From Spirometra erinaceieuropaei (lineage: Eukaryota; Platyhelminthes; Cestoda; Diphyllobothriidea; Diphyllobothriidae): a stretch of DNA of 64,000 nt. Position 1 is the first letter of the stretch, and each line of letters opens with the position of its first letter. Of the stretch, positions 10,256-21,800 are shown piece by piece. The notes below the pieces were generated by a model. That model had not been told where the DNA came from and made no database searches. It worked only from the letters and a program-made list of their open reading frames with translations. The stretch is taken from NCBI GenBank assembly GCA_902702965.1, contig CACRXP010000001.1:1672399-1736398 (forward strand). Direction: 5' to 3'. The translations under genes and the position numbers were made by a program.

Positions 10256-10749
10256 GGTAACCGGTGGTTCTCGTCAGTTGCCATGGAAGGACAAAGTTAC
10301 GTCGAGGTATCAAAGGATTCGGAAAACACTTCTAGAACGTGTGCGCTCTAAAAAAGAAGTAGTAAAATAGCCCCAGGTTCCCTCGTTCAGCTTACAATGG
10401 AAAGCCAGTTTGTTGTTCGACAATCTACTTTCTAGAACGGCCGTTCAAAGCGGTAAAGAACCCCAATCTAATCATTCAGGAAACGTACGTGCTCAAGGAA
10501 GAATAACTTCATAAACAGTGTCGTTCCACGAGTTTTGGCGCGGCGACTTTAGCAGTAACAATGCAGGCGACTCAACAGCGCTCGAATACCACACCGCAAA
10601 GAATAAGCAGTCTGAAAACGACAATACGCCCCGCGCAGTCCCTAAGGCCCTCACGGATACTAGCTGCGATTATGACGAGGTGATGATGTCATAGGCACCT
10701 GGTAGAGTCGGCAGTAAGTGGGAACAGCACAAGCTGGAAGGACACTTAC

Positions 10750-11090
10750 TCGGTTCTCGTGTAGCATATTTATCTTCACGTCTACAGCTGCCCTGACTTC
10801 ACAGTACTTCTCTCGGCTGTCTTCAAACTTTTTGCGTATTTGATGTTGCTGCTGTTCCTGCCGATGCTGCTGTTGTTGTTGTTGTGGTGGTGGTCGTTGG
10901 TCTTTCACCGTCTCAGCACTGCCCGGCGAGGTTGTGGGGGGATCCTGAGGTATGTGCAGACGTTCCATATCGCCCCGATAAGCGTCATAGACGATGCGAG
11001 ACTGCTCAAGGTTGCGGATGGTGGCGAGGGTGTCGGGCACTGTGCGGTTGCAGAAGGTCTCCAGACCACCACAGAAGACATCTAGCGCAG
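10750..11090 (-). CDS. ARFIP: Arfaptin-like BAR-domain protein, central exon with Pro/Gln/His insert
   Basis: The acceptor (a pyrimidine-rich tract ending CCGGCAG) precedes 11090, and a strong donor (CGA then GTAAGT) follows 10750. The exon is 341 nt, entered with 2 nt of a split codon and left in phase 0. It encodes ALDVFCGGLETFCNRTV, then PDTLATIRNLEQSRIVYDAY, then RGDMERLHIPQDPP, matching the arfaptin [21 protein letters not shown] region. It resumes with KKFEDSREKYCEVRAAVDVK and INMLHENR, matching AHKEKYDKMRNDVSVKLKFLEENK (from memory). Between these lies an insert of about 33 residues with PPP, six Q, then mixed H/Q/R, encoded by 10841-10895. Such an insert falls in the loop between long BAR helices, so the fold may be kept. 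Confidence 0.92.
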
Positions 11091-11399
11091 CTGCCGGAGG
11101 AAGAGGTAGGGAACCCAGATGGTAGAGACGAGTACTGGATCTAGTCAGCTGACAAGCACGGATCAGACTGCTTCGAATTACAAAGCAAACATAAGACCTA
11201 GCTGGGTGACAAGTGCGGATTTAAACAACTTTTGTGAAATCAGGAATGCAAGTTTACGGGGAAGAAAAGTTGTAAATCTACTATACGCAACCTTCCGCGC
11301 ATATGCTGAGTCGAAGGGCTGACTTCGGCTGCAGGGAGGTATCGATCAAGCAACTCGGTATTAACTACTTGCATCATATCAGTAGCAATGGCCGTATGG

Positions 11400-11475
11400 G
11401 ATAAGGGTGTCGCCGGCCGAAGACGGCAAATAAGCCAGAAACAGTCTTTCCAGTTGTACGATACACTATAAACAG
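11400..11475 (+). repeat. S1 SINE tail fragment
   Basis: GAAGACGGCAAATAAGCCAG and AAACAGTCTTTCCAGTTGTA follow the S1 order seen at 6480-6520. The head is missing. Confidence 0.4.
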
Positions 11476-13499
11476 TAAACAGACTGTTCCGGTGCCCGAC
11501 CCGCCTTCTTCTCTAATTATACATACGCCTGGAACTCGAAATTTCGTCTCCATTCGTATGATACTTTTTAATAAACCTCGTGCGTTCTGCAGCAGTGAGT
11601 AAAGTAAGAAGAAATGAGCTGCGATGTAGGCAGGGATATATTCAAACACACATTGTCAAAATGTTGCATGGCTTTGTATGAACTGCCGATTTATTAATCA
11701 GTCTGAGAGAGCAGTGTACACGCCGGAACTCGACTGCTTAGGTTAGGCTCTGAATTTCATGTAAAACTTCGATACAATCATTATGCGCTTCGGTAAAATA
11801 ACCGTGCAATCTTCACATCAGTGAGATTACTTGTGAGTTGTACAGTTCATAGACATCTAAAACGGCTTCCGCATGCTACTGAGTTTAGATAGTTTGATAA
11901 AGTTTACATCAGTTATATGCGAATGCGTTCATATCGAATGTAAAATGACTCAAGTGAATTACTAGCGAGGCCCGAAAGACGCCCAAACGTAGTTATTCCA
12001 CCGATGCAAAAGTCAGGCGTTCAGGAATCCAAAAACTTCCTGCATTTAAAGCAGGCATAGACAGCAGAATTTATTGGAGCCCAATAGATTTCGCGACGGC
12101 TTACCAACTGCAGCCTTTCGTTGCATAACACAGCTAACAAGTGAGAAAGGTACAGAGGTTTGAACTTTCACAGAGAAAATCAATATAAAACAGCAAGGTC
12201 ATCGTATACTGCACGTAGACTAGTCAATAAGATGGTAACTTCAAAACGCAACCTAGGAAAGAAAACGGGGAAGTTAATACGCCGAAGGATATCGCAAATA
12301 AAAAGGGGCGCAGATCTACCAGGGCAGGCTGAGGTTGACCACATGGTCTAACTGTTTGCACAGGTCGAGTTTCTCCCGCCGTATATAGGCTGCCTCCAAA
12401 TAGCGCAGTAACCGAGTTTATCTGAGGAATTATCACGTAAGGGGTGTGGCTGGCGTACTTGGTAGTGCGTTGGCGGCACGTACGGCATGCAAGAGGCAAA
12501 TCCGTCAGAACATGCGACTCCACCTGCAATCGGCTTAAATTAGTCTCAGAGCTGGCAACCGGGGGAGGTGCAGATCTGCAGCTTTTTGAGGTACCACAGT
12601 GCCAAAAAGTGGTGGCTTGCAGGGTTGCCAACTAACGGAATAAATCGGTGCTGGGAACTGAGAGTCAAGTTACGAGAGATTTTACTTAATAAGGCCTTAT
12701 GACAACTTTCATGGAGGTGAGATCCGGATGAAATAGGCCAACTCCGCACGAGTTGCGGAGTAGGCCAAAAGGATCACGAATAAAGTGAATATATTCCTGG
12801 GTAGTGGCTGCAACATGACCATCTCCAGCCGTCTTGACCTGGTCAATATTCAAGTTGCATTGGTGGCAGCCTCTGGACGCTTAATAATAAGACTAGGCGG
12901 TAATTAACTTCATCAGAAATAAATGTGAAAATTCGGAGTAAATTCCTTTGCAAAACCTCTCCAGACTCGGCCTAGAACTGAGCCTATCTCCTGACAGACA
13001 TTCCTGTTATCCCCCAATTCATGTTCACTTGATCTCCGTTTTCCGTTTTTTGTTCTTGAGTAGAACTGCCATTCATTCTGTGGATGTTAACAAGAACTAA
13101 CCTCAAAGACTGGGGTATGTATCAGAAGGCGTATGGGGGACGCTGGGAGACCCACTGATGGGCGAAACCTCCCGCAGCTGCGTCATGCAGCAGTACAGAA
13201 TTGGCCAAACAACTGTCTGGATTATCCATGCCGACAGTATGACACATCGATCAGTATGAATAAGACTATTATTATTATTACTCCTATCAGTGGAGCATAA
13301 TGGGTTCGAGGAGGTAGAGTGAGGTTGATGCCGCGAAAGTCTCCACAATAAAATCCAAATTCACGCTCATGTCAGCGCCGCTTCTAGGTACGAGTGGTCT
13401 TCGCCAAGTAATATGGACAGACTACTGATCTGAGGGCAGATATAGGAAGTCTGGCGAACGAAATCATACCTAATATCTGGCAGAGAATAGTTCGACAGT

Positions 13500-13745
13500 T
13501 CGACCGTCGTTGTCGACGAGGTCCACAGCAGAGTGAGAGCAGGCACGGTGACTTGCGCGTGAATTGGTTTGCCGCGATAGTAGATCTGCGCAGCGTCTAC
13601 GACAGCCTTTCCTCCCCCACCCGGATCCGGTAACACGACCAAGTCAAGAAGGTCGAAGGCAAGAGGGGTCTCAGGTGGCTGGCACGGCGGAAACCCGCTC
13701 CTAGGCGTACCACCACACCTTGTGGTCCATAACATACACTGACCA
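13500..13745 (-). repeat. GC-rich dispersed repeat R1, copy 3 (minus)
   Basis: Read on the minus strand, it contains CCTAGGAGCGGGTTTCCGCC, CACGCGCAAGTCACCGTGCC and GTGGACCTCGTCGACAACGA, matching copy 2 at 8215-8480 over its whole length. Confidence 0.6.
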
Positions 13746-15491
13746 GGATTTTAAACCGAAATACAAACAGAGGAGCGGCAAGGATCTCAAATGGCGCGCC
13801 TTGAAAAGGCGACTGGGCCTGTCACCATACTCCAAATGTTGGCATTCTCGATAGCGCCCGCCGGATTCCGAGCTAGCCCGCCTGTGTTGGTCCAGCGCAT
13901 ATACCGCGTGGACCACCTTCGGTAGCGAATAGACCGTGTGTGGTACGCGCAGACGGACCGATTTCCTTCATCAGCCATTACGACCACTCCCGCTTTGGGC
14001 CGTCTGGACTTTGTCTCGCTATCGGGGCGCAGTGGGTGCGAGAGGAGAGGGTGAGGAAGATGCAGAAAAAGCCTTTTTCACTACAAGCGAACTGACATGC
14101 AAGCCGCTCCCGCTCCCCCACCCCGTGAGGCAGAGGTCGGCGCCATCGATCGCAGCGGTGGAACTACTCCCTGCTATCTAAGCTCACTGATCTGATATCA
14201 CTCAGTAAACAGATAGCCGTTCAACGCAATAAGACAAGATTGGACTTCTTTAAGTGATCAGAATATACGTTTTGACACAACTGCTCGTCCAGCTCTTCTA
14301 ACTGCTGACAGCAAACATTTCCCCCTTGTGGGAAACTCTACTGTAAGTACAGGCTTTCAATTGTGTAGGTTGGGCGTTTAGAAATGTTTTGGAGTCATTG
14401 AGAACATTGCGCCCAGCGGTCACCTGGCATCCCTTTCGCAGATCCATTCATGACTCGACCCAAACATTTTCTAAAACGGGGCAATCTACACATTCTGAGG
14501 CGTTCGATGCACACAGAATCCATAAAATTGAATTTTCCAAACTTCCAAATTTGTTTTACATGATTCTGAATTGGGAAATTAGACAACAACATTTACTGAA
14601 ATCCCAAAAAATGTGCTCGTAGACGAAAACCAGTGGGCATTATTCCCAACGATTTTTGATCCCCGTTAAAATTCAATCACATTTTCTATGAAGAATACTT
14701 AGCAGTTGCGGTTCATACACTAACTTCGCAGGAAAATGGGGCTGCAATTTATTGAAGCTAGTATTCCGGTCATTTGTGTAGGCTGATATCAACAACTCTA
14801 TTAACGCGGTTGACTAGAGAGACAATTAGCATGATAAGGGCCCTTTTCATAGGAACATGAGGAAATATCAAAAATTATTTTAGGGAAATAAATGGCGTGG
14901 CTGCTCCAAAACATGCCCTCGCCCACTAAGGCACTCAGAATACAAAAACTTGCCTGCGCACTCAGTGCAAGATCTGGAGAGAAGCTGAAGCAAAAAGGTG
15001 TCCCTTCTTTTGAACAAAAAAGCCGGAGAAAAGCAGTGCTCACATTTTGTGCGTGATGTGACAAGCGAGAGCAGAAATACGGCAAGCGAATGTATCCCCT
15101 GCAGGGCTTGAAAAGCCCCTTCCTAGAGGAGACTGTGCTCTAAAGATGCTTCATTAGGGAAAGGCAGGACATGTTGGTAAAATCTGACCTTTCCTTATAT
15201 TCTGGGCCGAATGTCACGGGCCAGGGCCACAAACTCGGTCGTATTTTTGCTGAGAGAGGGCATTAATATAGGCGAGAAACGTTTACATCAAGTGCCCTCC
15301 GACACTGAAAAATTGGATTTCGTGTCCGAGAAAACCTGAGAACACATAATGCGAAAAATCGCATTCTTCCCAGGAAACTAAGAGTAGGTTCAGCTTCAAC
15401 AATTTTGAATTGCAAACTTGTGCTATTTTGTGACGTACAACGCAGTAATAGGATTGCTAGACAATATCTTGTCTTACCGCCCAGGGATTTA

Positions 15492-16423
15492 CAGTGAGTG
15501 ACCGATCTCATGAAATGTTGGCTGAAATTCTGAAATGTGTTTTTGATTAGGAAGGTTTACTTAAGTGGAAATGAAACATTCATTATCATGGGACACAACC
15601 CTTATATATTTCGGACTTGGCAGAATGTCAGCTTTTGAATGCTTTACATTTTAATCTTCTGTAGGAACCGTACTCGGTAAAAAGAGACTACTTAAATAGC
15701 ATGCATTTTTACAATGATTTTCGATGGCCTTGAAAATTCAAATATATTTTATAGAAACCCCGAACAAAAATATGCTTTCTTTCAGTCGTTTGATAGAGAA
15801 TCACATCATCTTTATATTTTATGCTCGAAAAGGGAGTATAATAAGGTTTTAAAAAGTTTTCTAATTCCTGAATAATTTAGAGCCTGATGAGCCGTTGCAT
15901 TAGCGCTCAGGGTAAATATGTTCTCCGTAAAGAAAATCACGTATTCTTCTACGCCTTTAAAAAGACACTATATAGGATCCATATAATTTTGCACTGGATG
16001 TTGTACGTTTCATGAGGGGCAGTGGTAAACAGACAGGTACGGTGCTGTATGAATGGACATTGCACGGTCATGAAAAATCTCATAATTACAAACTTTTTTC
16101 AAAACCTAATTATACCCCTTCTCCGAGCACACAATATAAAGACGACGTGATTCTCTATCAAACGACTAAAATAAAGCACATTTTTGTTCGTGATTTCTAT
16201 AAAATATATTTGAATTTGGAAGACCATCGAAAGTCAATGTGAAAAATGCATGCTTCTTATGTAGTTGTTTCTTATGGAATACGGTTTCTACGGGAGATTT
16301 CAAAGTAGTGCATTCAAAAGCTGACGTCCTGCCAAATCCGAAATACCATAGAATTATGCCGCAATAAATCGAAAAAGCGTTTCAGAATTTCAGCCAATAT
16401 TTCATGAGGTCGGTCAGTCACTG
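15492..16423. mobile_element. Foldback mariner-like MITE, copy 2
   Basis: This is 932 bp, homologous along its length to the element at 6724-7635. The left end CAGTGAGTGACCGATCTCAT is preceded by TA (15490-15491). The right end is the inverted form GGTCGGTCAGTCACTG, followed by TA (16424-16425). The left arm runs to about 15866 and the right arm starts about 16084; the loop has extra sequence compared with copy 1. No transposase frame is present. It also lies in an arfaptin intron. Confidence 0.85.
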
Positions 16424-17701
16424 TACAAGGTGTAAACAAACACATAGGGGGTATTCGCAATATGCTGACACTTTTTTCAATCATGCCGTGCGATAAATAT
16501 GTTGAAACACTTTCCGTCAGCCGCAGACTTTGAACAGATACAGAAAATTAGCAGCAGATAGCCTGCTACCCGAGTTGTTAGTGAAAGTGTTCAATATTGT
16601 AAGCCTACTCTGTAGCGGACTAATAACCATAGACTCGTGCCTAGAAATGACTAAGACGGATCAAACGGTCCCCAGGGCGGCAAGACGACGACGTTATTTG
16701 TGAAACACTATAAAGTGCCATTATACGCTCTCTAAAGTTATTAACTGAGGCCATTTGTGTGTGCTCCCTCTGAGCATAAAAAAGGAAATGCACAAGGCCG
16801 CGACAGTGATGTTTTTAAGCAGGAAACCGATTAGAGAGCGTTTCTTATGTGCAAAGGAGTATATTGAACACCGTTGTTTAATCTGAACGGGCATTTACTT
16901 CTGCGATGAAGTCTTATTTGTAGGCAATTCCACGTAGACGGTAGAGGTTGTTATAGGTTGGAAGAACCTCCCACAAGAACATAACTTTCGAGAATGTTCG
17001 ACGCCTGGTGGTCCGGATGGCCACTAAATCCGAAGAGTAACCAAGCTGGTTACCAAAAACGGGCAAAAACAAAAGAAGTATTCATAGACATCGTGCTGAG
17101 TGCCTCGGACTACAACGGCATCCATAAACACCGAAGGAATGCCGTGGGCTTGCAGGACAATGTTTCTGTTGACCTGGTAAAAGAGGCATGATTCTAATGA
17201 CGCTTACTACTACTACTATATAGTTTTTTTAAAGATAACAACCAGCCCTCCCTTCCGCGGTCTACGAACAATTTTACTGCCTGTCTACAGCATAGAATTC
17301 AACCGCAATGTAAACACTTCCGACTTACCAAAATATACTGGTAAAAAGCAAGAAGGAACCCATCCACGCAATTAGAGCCGGCTTTTGTGCCCATTGGTTA
17401 TGTAGAACAAGCTAACAGAGACAATCTGACAGTCTGGCAGACGTAACAGTATATTGCATGCAAAATCACAATCACAAAAGTACTTTTATTTTACATTGTT
17501 TATTGTCTTTCACTGTTTTCTCTCTTTTTGATACATCTCCCTTTATGCCTTAGCTCAGTGACTTGTATCAAAACCATTTTCTGAAATTGTGGCTTTTAAT
17601 TTTAAAGCAAAATGCTTCTTGGCTAGTAAGGAATAATGAATGAAATCAGCAGCTCCTTCTCTTACAGAATGGTCGTCTCTTCAATGTTAAAAAAACTTAG
17701 C

Positions 17702-17725
17702 GGGGTGTGGGGTGGGGTGGGGTGG
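17702..17725 (+). other. G-quadruplex motif
   Basis: Four runs of four G separated by TGT, T and T give a canonical quadruplex pattern on the plus strand, which is the template strand for the arfaptin transcript. Confidence 0.7.
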
Positions 17726-18631
17726 CAATTTTTCTGCATAAATTTTTCCAACAATTCATGAGATGGCTTATCTTTGTCTAGCTCCCTGAGTATAAAACTG
17801 AATTGAGAAAAAAAAACACTTTCCATTTTCTGGAAATAAAGCTAAGAGGACGTCGAAAAAAAGGTATCCAAGTTAACTCCGCGAATGAATTAATGTGAAA
17901 TCCTGTGACTAGCCTATTTCCTGCATCTTTGGTGCCAGCAAATGCAGACTTCATGCGTTTCTGTGGCTTCGACGGCAGGAACACACACTGTGATTGCTAC
18001 AACCACTTTCCATTCGTCTCACGAGCTAGCAGTCTAAGAAAACCGGAGTTTACCAGGGCGAACTGCGCGTGCATACCCTCCCTTCCCCTCCCCCCACCCA
18101 AAAACCGGCATTGCTGCAGTCGCGGTGGGAGAAACTGGGATTACACCGGCACCTTACATGCGTTACTCGGTCTGTTTTGGTTCCTCGTAAATAAATAAAT
18201 GTGGGAGACGTTGGACGGTGACCCACGTCAGGCCATGGGAATCGCGTAATGGAACTACAACTCACTGGGGAGACGGCGTAAATATCGCAATTATATACAG
18301 GCGTAACTTTGCCAGCTCCCGCAGATGTGGTAGACAGTGCTCCCCTAAACAGACCTTCTGGAGCGGTCCAGGTGGCTGGCGAATTCTACTATGATTCACG
18401 CCAAGCGTAATAGAAAAACGACCCACACTGGCCTAGACTGGCTACGACATCTACGCCGTTCTCTCTCTCTCGGTAGATGCTGGCTACTACAGTAGGAGAG
18501 GTTGTGGCTGAGTGCATCTGGTTGGAGGCGGTCGTGGCGAGTTGCTCGAAGATGCAGCAAAACTTTGCGACGATTAAAGACGCACAGACTGTGCAAATAA
18601 AGGTCATCCTCGCAGTAACTGTCAGACTTAC

Positions 18632-18831
18632 AGACAAGGTTAGCCGAGTTGAGGGATACCAGACGCTGGGCCTCAGCGTTGAAGGAAAACTCATTTTCAA
18701 GCTCCGGTTGTTGCTGACCCGCGGAAGAGAGCTGAAAGGAGAAGCGTTTCTGCAGTTCGGAGAGGGCCGTTATCTGACGGGACATCTGGCGCGCAGTAAG
18801 CAGGATCTCCTTGTACTGCGCCTGAACTTGT
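18632..18831 (-). CDS. ARFIP: Arfaptin-like BAR-domain protein, exon with BAR helix 1
   Basis: On the minus strand the acceptor (TTTCCCCCTCCAATAACAG) precedes 18831 and a strong donor (GTCT then GTAAGT) follows 18632. The 200-nt exon encodes QVQAQYKEILLTARQMSRQI, then TALSELQKRFSFQLSS, then PELENEFSFNAEAQRLVSLN. This matches the arfaptin stretch with SPELQEEFGYNAETQKLL (from memory). It joins the upstream exon in phase 2 and the downstream exon in phase 1, and the product aligns to vertebrate arfaptin across both junctions without gaps. A plus-strand frame of 142 codons over the same bases is a shadow. Confidence 0.92.
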
Positions 18832-21800
18832 CTGTTATTGGAGGGGGAAAGGGTAGGATGTATAAACAAAGAGCGAAAAAGGGGAGTCGGGTTCCTTGTC
18901 AGTGACACTTATCGACTTAATACATCTCGTCCAAGCAGAGCAGAGAGGACACTGATACCCGAGTCTATGCACGGCAAGGGGGTTTTGGTGGTTTCGGAAG
19001 ATGCCTCATGGACCCTTCATGATATACCAGTCACCACGTAGGTACGAGAGTAGCCGTCAAATTAAGTTTTAGAAAGAAGTGACTCGGAAACACATGTCGT
19101 AGGATTTACCACATTGCCTAAAGACCCAAACACATGTTGCGCCCATATGCTGCCGCTGCCTGACACAGCTGCGAGGGATGCGGCTCACTAGGGGGTCTCC
19201 CAGCGTCACCGCGTACTTTTTAGTAGACACTCCAGTTTAAGATTTTCGGTCTTTCAATCACCACAGAAAATAATGCGCTTACTTCGAGTAACTCATTCAG
19301 ACTGGAGTTTCACAGGCTCAGACTCAGAAACACCCCGTGCTGGACACCCCATTTAATAAGCACTTTGCTTAAAACAAGCAGTTTAACCCGGGGGTCCAGC
19401 TGCTCTATGTGCGAACCAATCATGAATTGGATAGTGGTAGGCCCCTCAGTTGCAACTTTTCCATGCTAGAAGCAGTGGCTTTTGTTTGAAAAAAATCATA
19501 TACTACACAGGCAGCCCAGACGACAGGTGTTTCAGATAGAAATTAATATAGGATAACGGAAACAGGCACAGCAACTACCCTTGGATTGCTAGATTCGCTC
19601 TTCAGTCAGTAACGCCACCGACCAACGTATGCGACTGAGTATTAAATCAAAGTAAGCAAACACTTTTCGCGTACTAGCGAAAATGCGAGTGCCGGGGTGC
19701 AGAAAGTAGATGCGACCGCTGGTACAACAGCTATATCTGCCCGACGTTTCAGATTCATTCCTGAGCCCATCAAAACCTGCCAGCATCAGATACGGGTAAT
19801 TCATACACAAGGGGGTTAAAGTATGTACGGGATGCAGTGACTACGCTGCCGCATACCTATGAAAATTAAAGGCTCCCTCTTCATTGAGGACGGCTGTCCC
19901 TGATGCGAGGATCGCTTGGTTGTCGGCATTCAAGTTGTTAATCGTTGCAGTTTAATCAACCGTGCTGGATGTTGGTGTGACGACTACGCCGCCATCTGGG
20001 TCACCGACACGGGCGATGTGACCGTGTTCGCCTGCGCGCTCCTCGTGTGCCCAATTTCTCTGCCCACGCGAAGTTCCAACACGCAGGGGAGGGGACAGTG
20101 AGCGATGACTAAGGCAGCCTGCGGACCATGTCATTGTCACCTTTCTAGAGAATTTCGGCCTCGTCGGACTTAAATGTGGCCGGTTCTCGCCGAATGAGCC
20201 GCGACTGAGGAGCTGGTGTCCTTTCTCCGACCTCCTGCCGCGCGTATAGCCATCTGCGAGCGGAGTAGTCTTCCAGTTCCTCCAACATAGTTGCTCTACC
20301 CACAGCTGTACCAGACCCAATAAACAACTCCAGACATTTTTCGCAGGGGCAGTGGGTATTTTGGTCTCATTACCTGGCGTCTGATGATTGCCTCCGGTGT
20401 GTGTGCAACTCCAGCTTCAAGTGGTGCGAGGAGGCGGCTGACGACCGCCGAGAGATCCTTTAAGACAGAAGTGTCCACCAAAACTTGGAGTCGGAGCGAT
20501 TTAACCCCTAGTCTCGTTTGCGTATGCATCGGCTGAGAAAGTTGCGCTGACAGTTAAAACACCGCAAACGATGAGGTTCACCGTGTGCCCTATAGCGTGG
20601 GGCAGGACAGTAACTTGCACATGGAGCGGACTTGCGCAGCATCTGACGCACACCCTCCTCCCTCACGTACATGGGCCCGGTGGCAAGAGTCAGGACGACC
20701 ACAGGCGGGCTCGGACACCTGTGTGGTACAGACGACCTGTTCCCCCTCAAATGCGTCAGGTTTTCACAAAAAGGGATAGCTCGGATTCCATCAAAGTTGA
20801 AGTGTCATAACGGTCACATTGAGCACATAGCTAGCAGATGGTGGCAAATCGATGAGTCAATAGCACCATAAAACTGGGGTCTTACCAGCGCCCGTCCATC
20901 AGTCAGCCTGGAGGGTGCTTTCCTGGTAGTTGATTGGCTGTTTTAAGCCAATAAGGCAGAAGAGAACGCATTTCGATGCCAGTGATGGTTAGTTAAACGT
21001 TCCGAACCAACGACCTCAGCGAGAAATGTCAACTAACCGAAAGATGCCGCCGAATCGTGTAGAAGAAAAAACATGTGTGACAGCGCTCTGTCCTGTCTGC
21101 AGTCCAGGCGGCAGAGCTAAACCCACTCGATTATTTTTACCATCCCGGACTCAGCCTGGGACACTGGTTCAAGTATAAATACGACCCAGGTACAGGGAGA
21201 GAAAACACTTCAGGACGAAGGCATGCTAGGGTGCATCGCACTTTTTGTCACTCGACGAAGAAACGAGCGGAAATGCAACGCGAAGCAAAAGACGGAGATA
21301 AGATGGCGAGTTTGTATGTAAATCGGAACGAAAGGCTAGCTGATGAGTCATCAGATAAAACCACAGAGCAGCAGTATCACGGGGTGGGAGAAATTCGAAA
21401 TCGCTAGCAATGCAGAAACTGACGCTGCTTCGGCAAAATGTGCGCAATTTCGTGTAGGGATCGGACAGAGGAGCGGGGAAGTAACAAAGTAGACGGTCTC
21501 CCGGGTTGTGCTTCGAATAACAACATAATGGTCAGGTATGTCTGCTAATCGCACGGAGACACCACAGGAATTGTGCTTCAGACAGAGAGGCCGAAGTGAT
21601 TGGGTAACGAAACACGTACCTACAGTGCAAAAGCTCATAGTGGTAACGACTGCGAGTCATTTTTAGTCTACAGAAAAGAATCAACCACGTCAATTTGTAA
21701 AAAAGAAAGGGCTCACGAAAACATGACCGCAGGCGTCTGAGGTGAGTAGGCGGCCAGTTTTTGCCGCGTATTTTTTAACACCGAAAAAAATGCAATACAA

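Larger units (their letters stand above)
4653..10749 (-). other. Arfaptin intron (6.1 kb) with repeats
   Basis: This is bounded by GTAAGT at 10749 and AG at 4653 on the minus strand. It contains a GA microsatellite (4679-4705), a purine-rich GAAGAA patch (4904-4950), S1 copies including a head-to-head pair (6313-6560), a palindromic foldback element (6724-7635), an R1 copy (8215-8480) and two S1 copies (9843-10255). No other coding exon was recognised. A 145-codon open frame at 5712-6149 (minus) matches nothing I know and is within chance expectation. Confidence 0.75.
11091..18631 (-). other. Arfaptin intron (7.5 kb) with repeats
   Basis: The donor TCT/GTAAGT is at 18631 and the acceptor CAG at 11093-11091. 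It contains an S1 tail (11400-11475), an R1 copy (13500-13745, minus), a second foldback element (15492-16423) and a G-quadruplex motif (17702-17725). Other open frames (for example 12224-12631 minus) show no known motif. Confidence 0.75.

Noticed and set aside
12224..12631. 135-codon minus-strand frame as an extra arfaptin exon
   Set aside because: The flanking exons (18632 and 11090) already join in frame with continuous BAR homology, leaving no room for it.
18477..18905. 142-codon plus-strand frame
   Set aside because: It is the antisense shadow of an arfaptin exon, whose minus-strand reading has clear homology and splice sites.
19952..20750. Cluster of minus-strand frames as a host gene
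   Set aside because: Overlapping frames without motif or consistent splice phases; lies inside an arfaptin intron.
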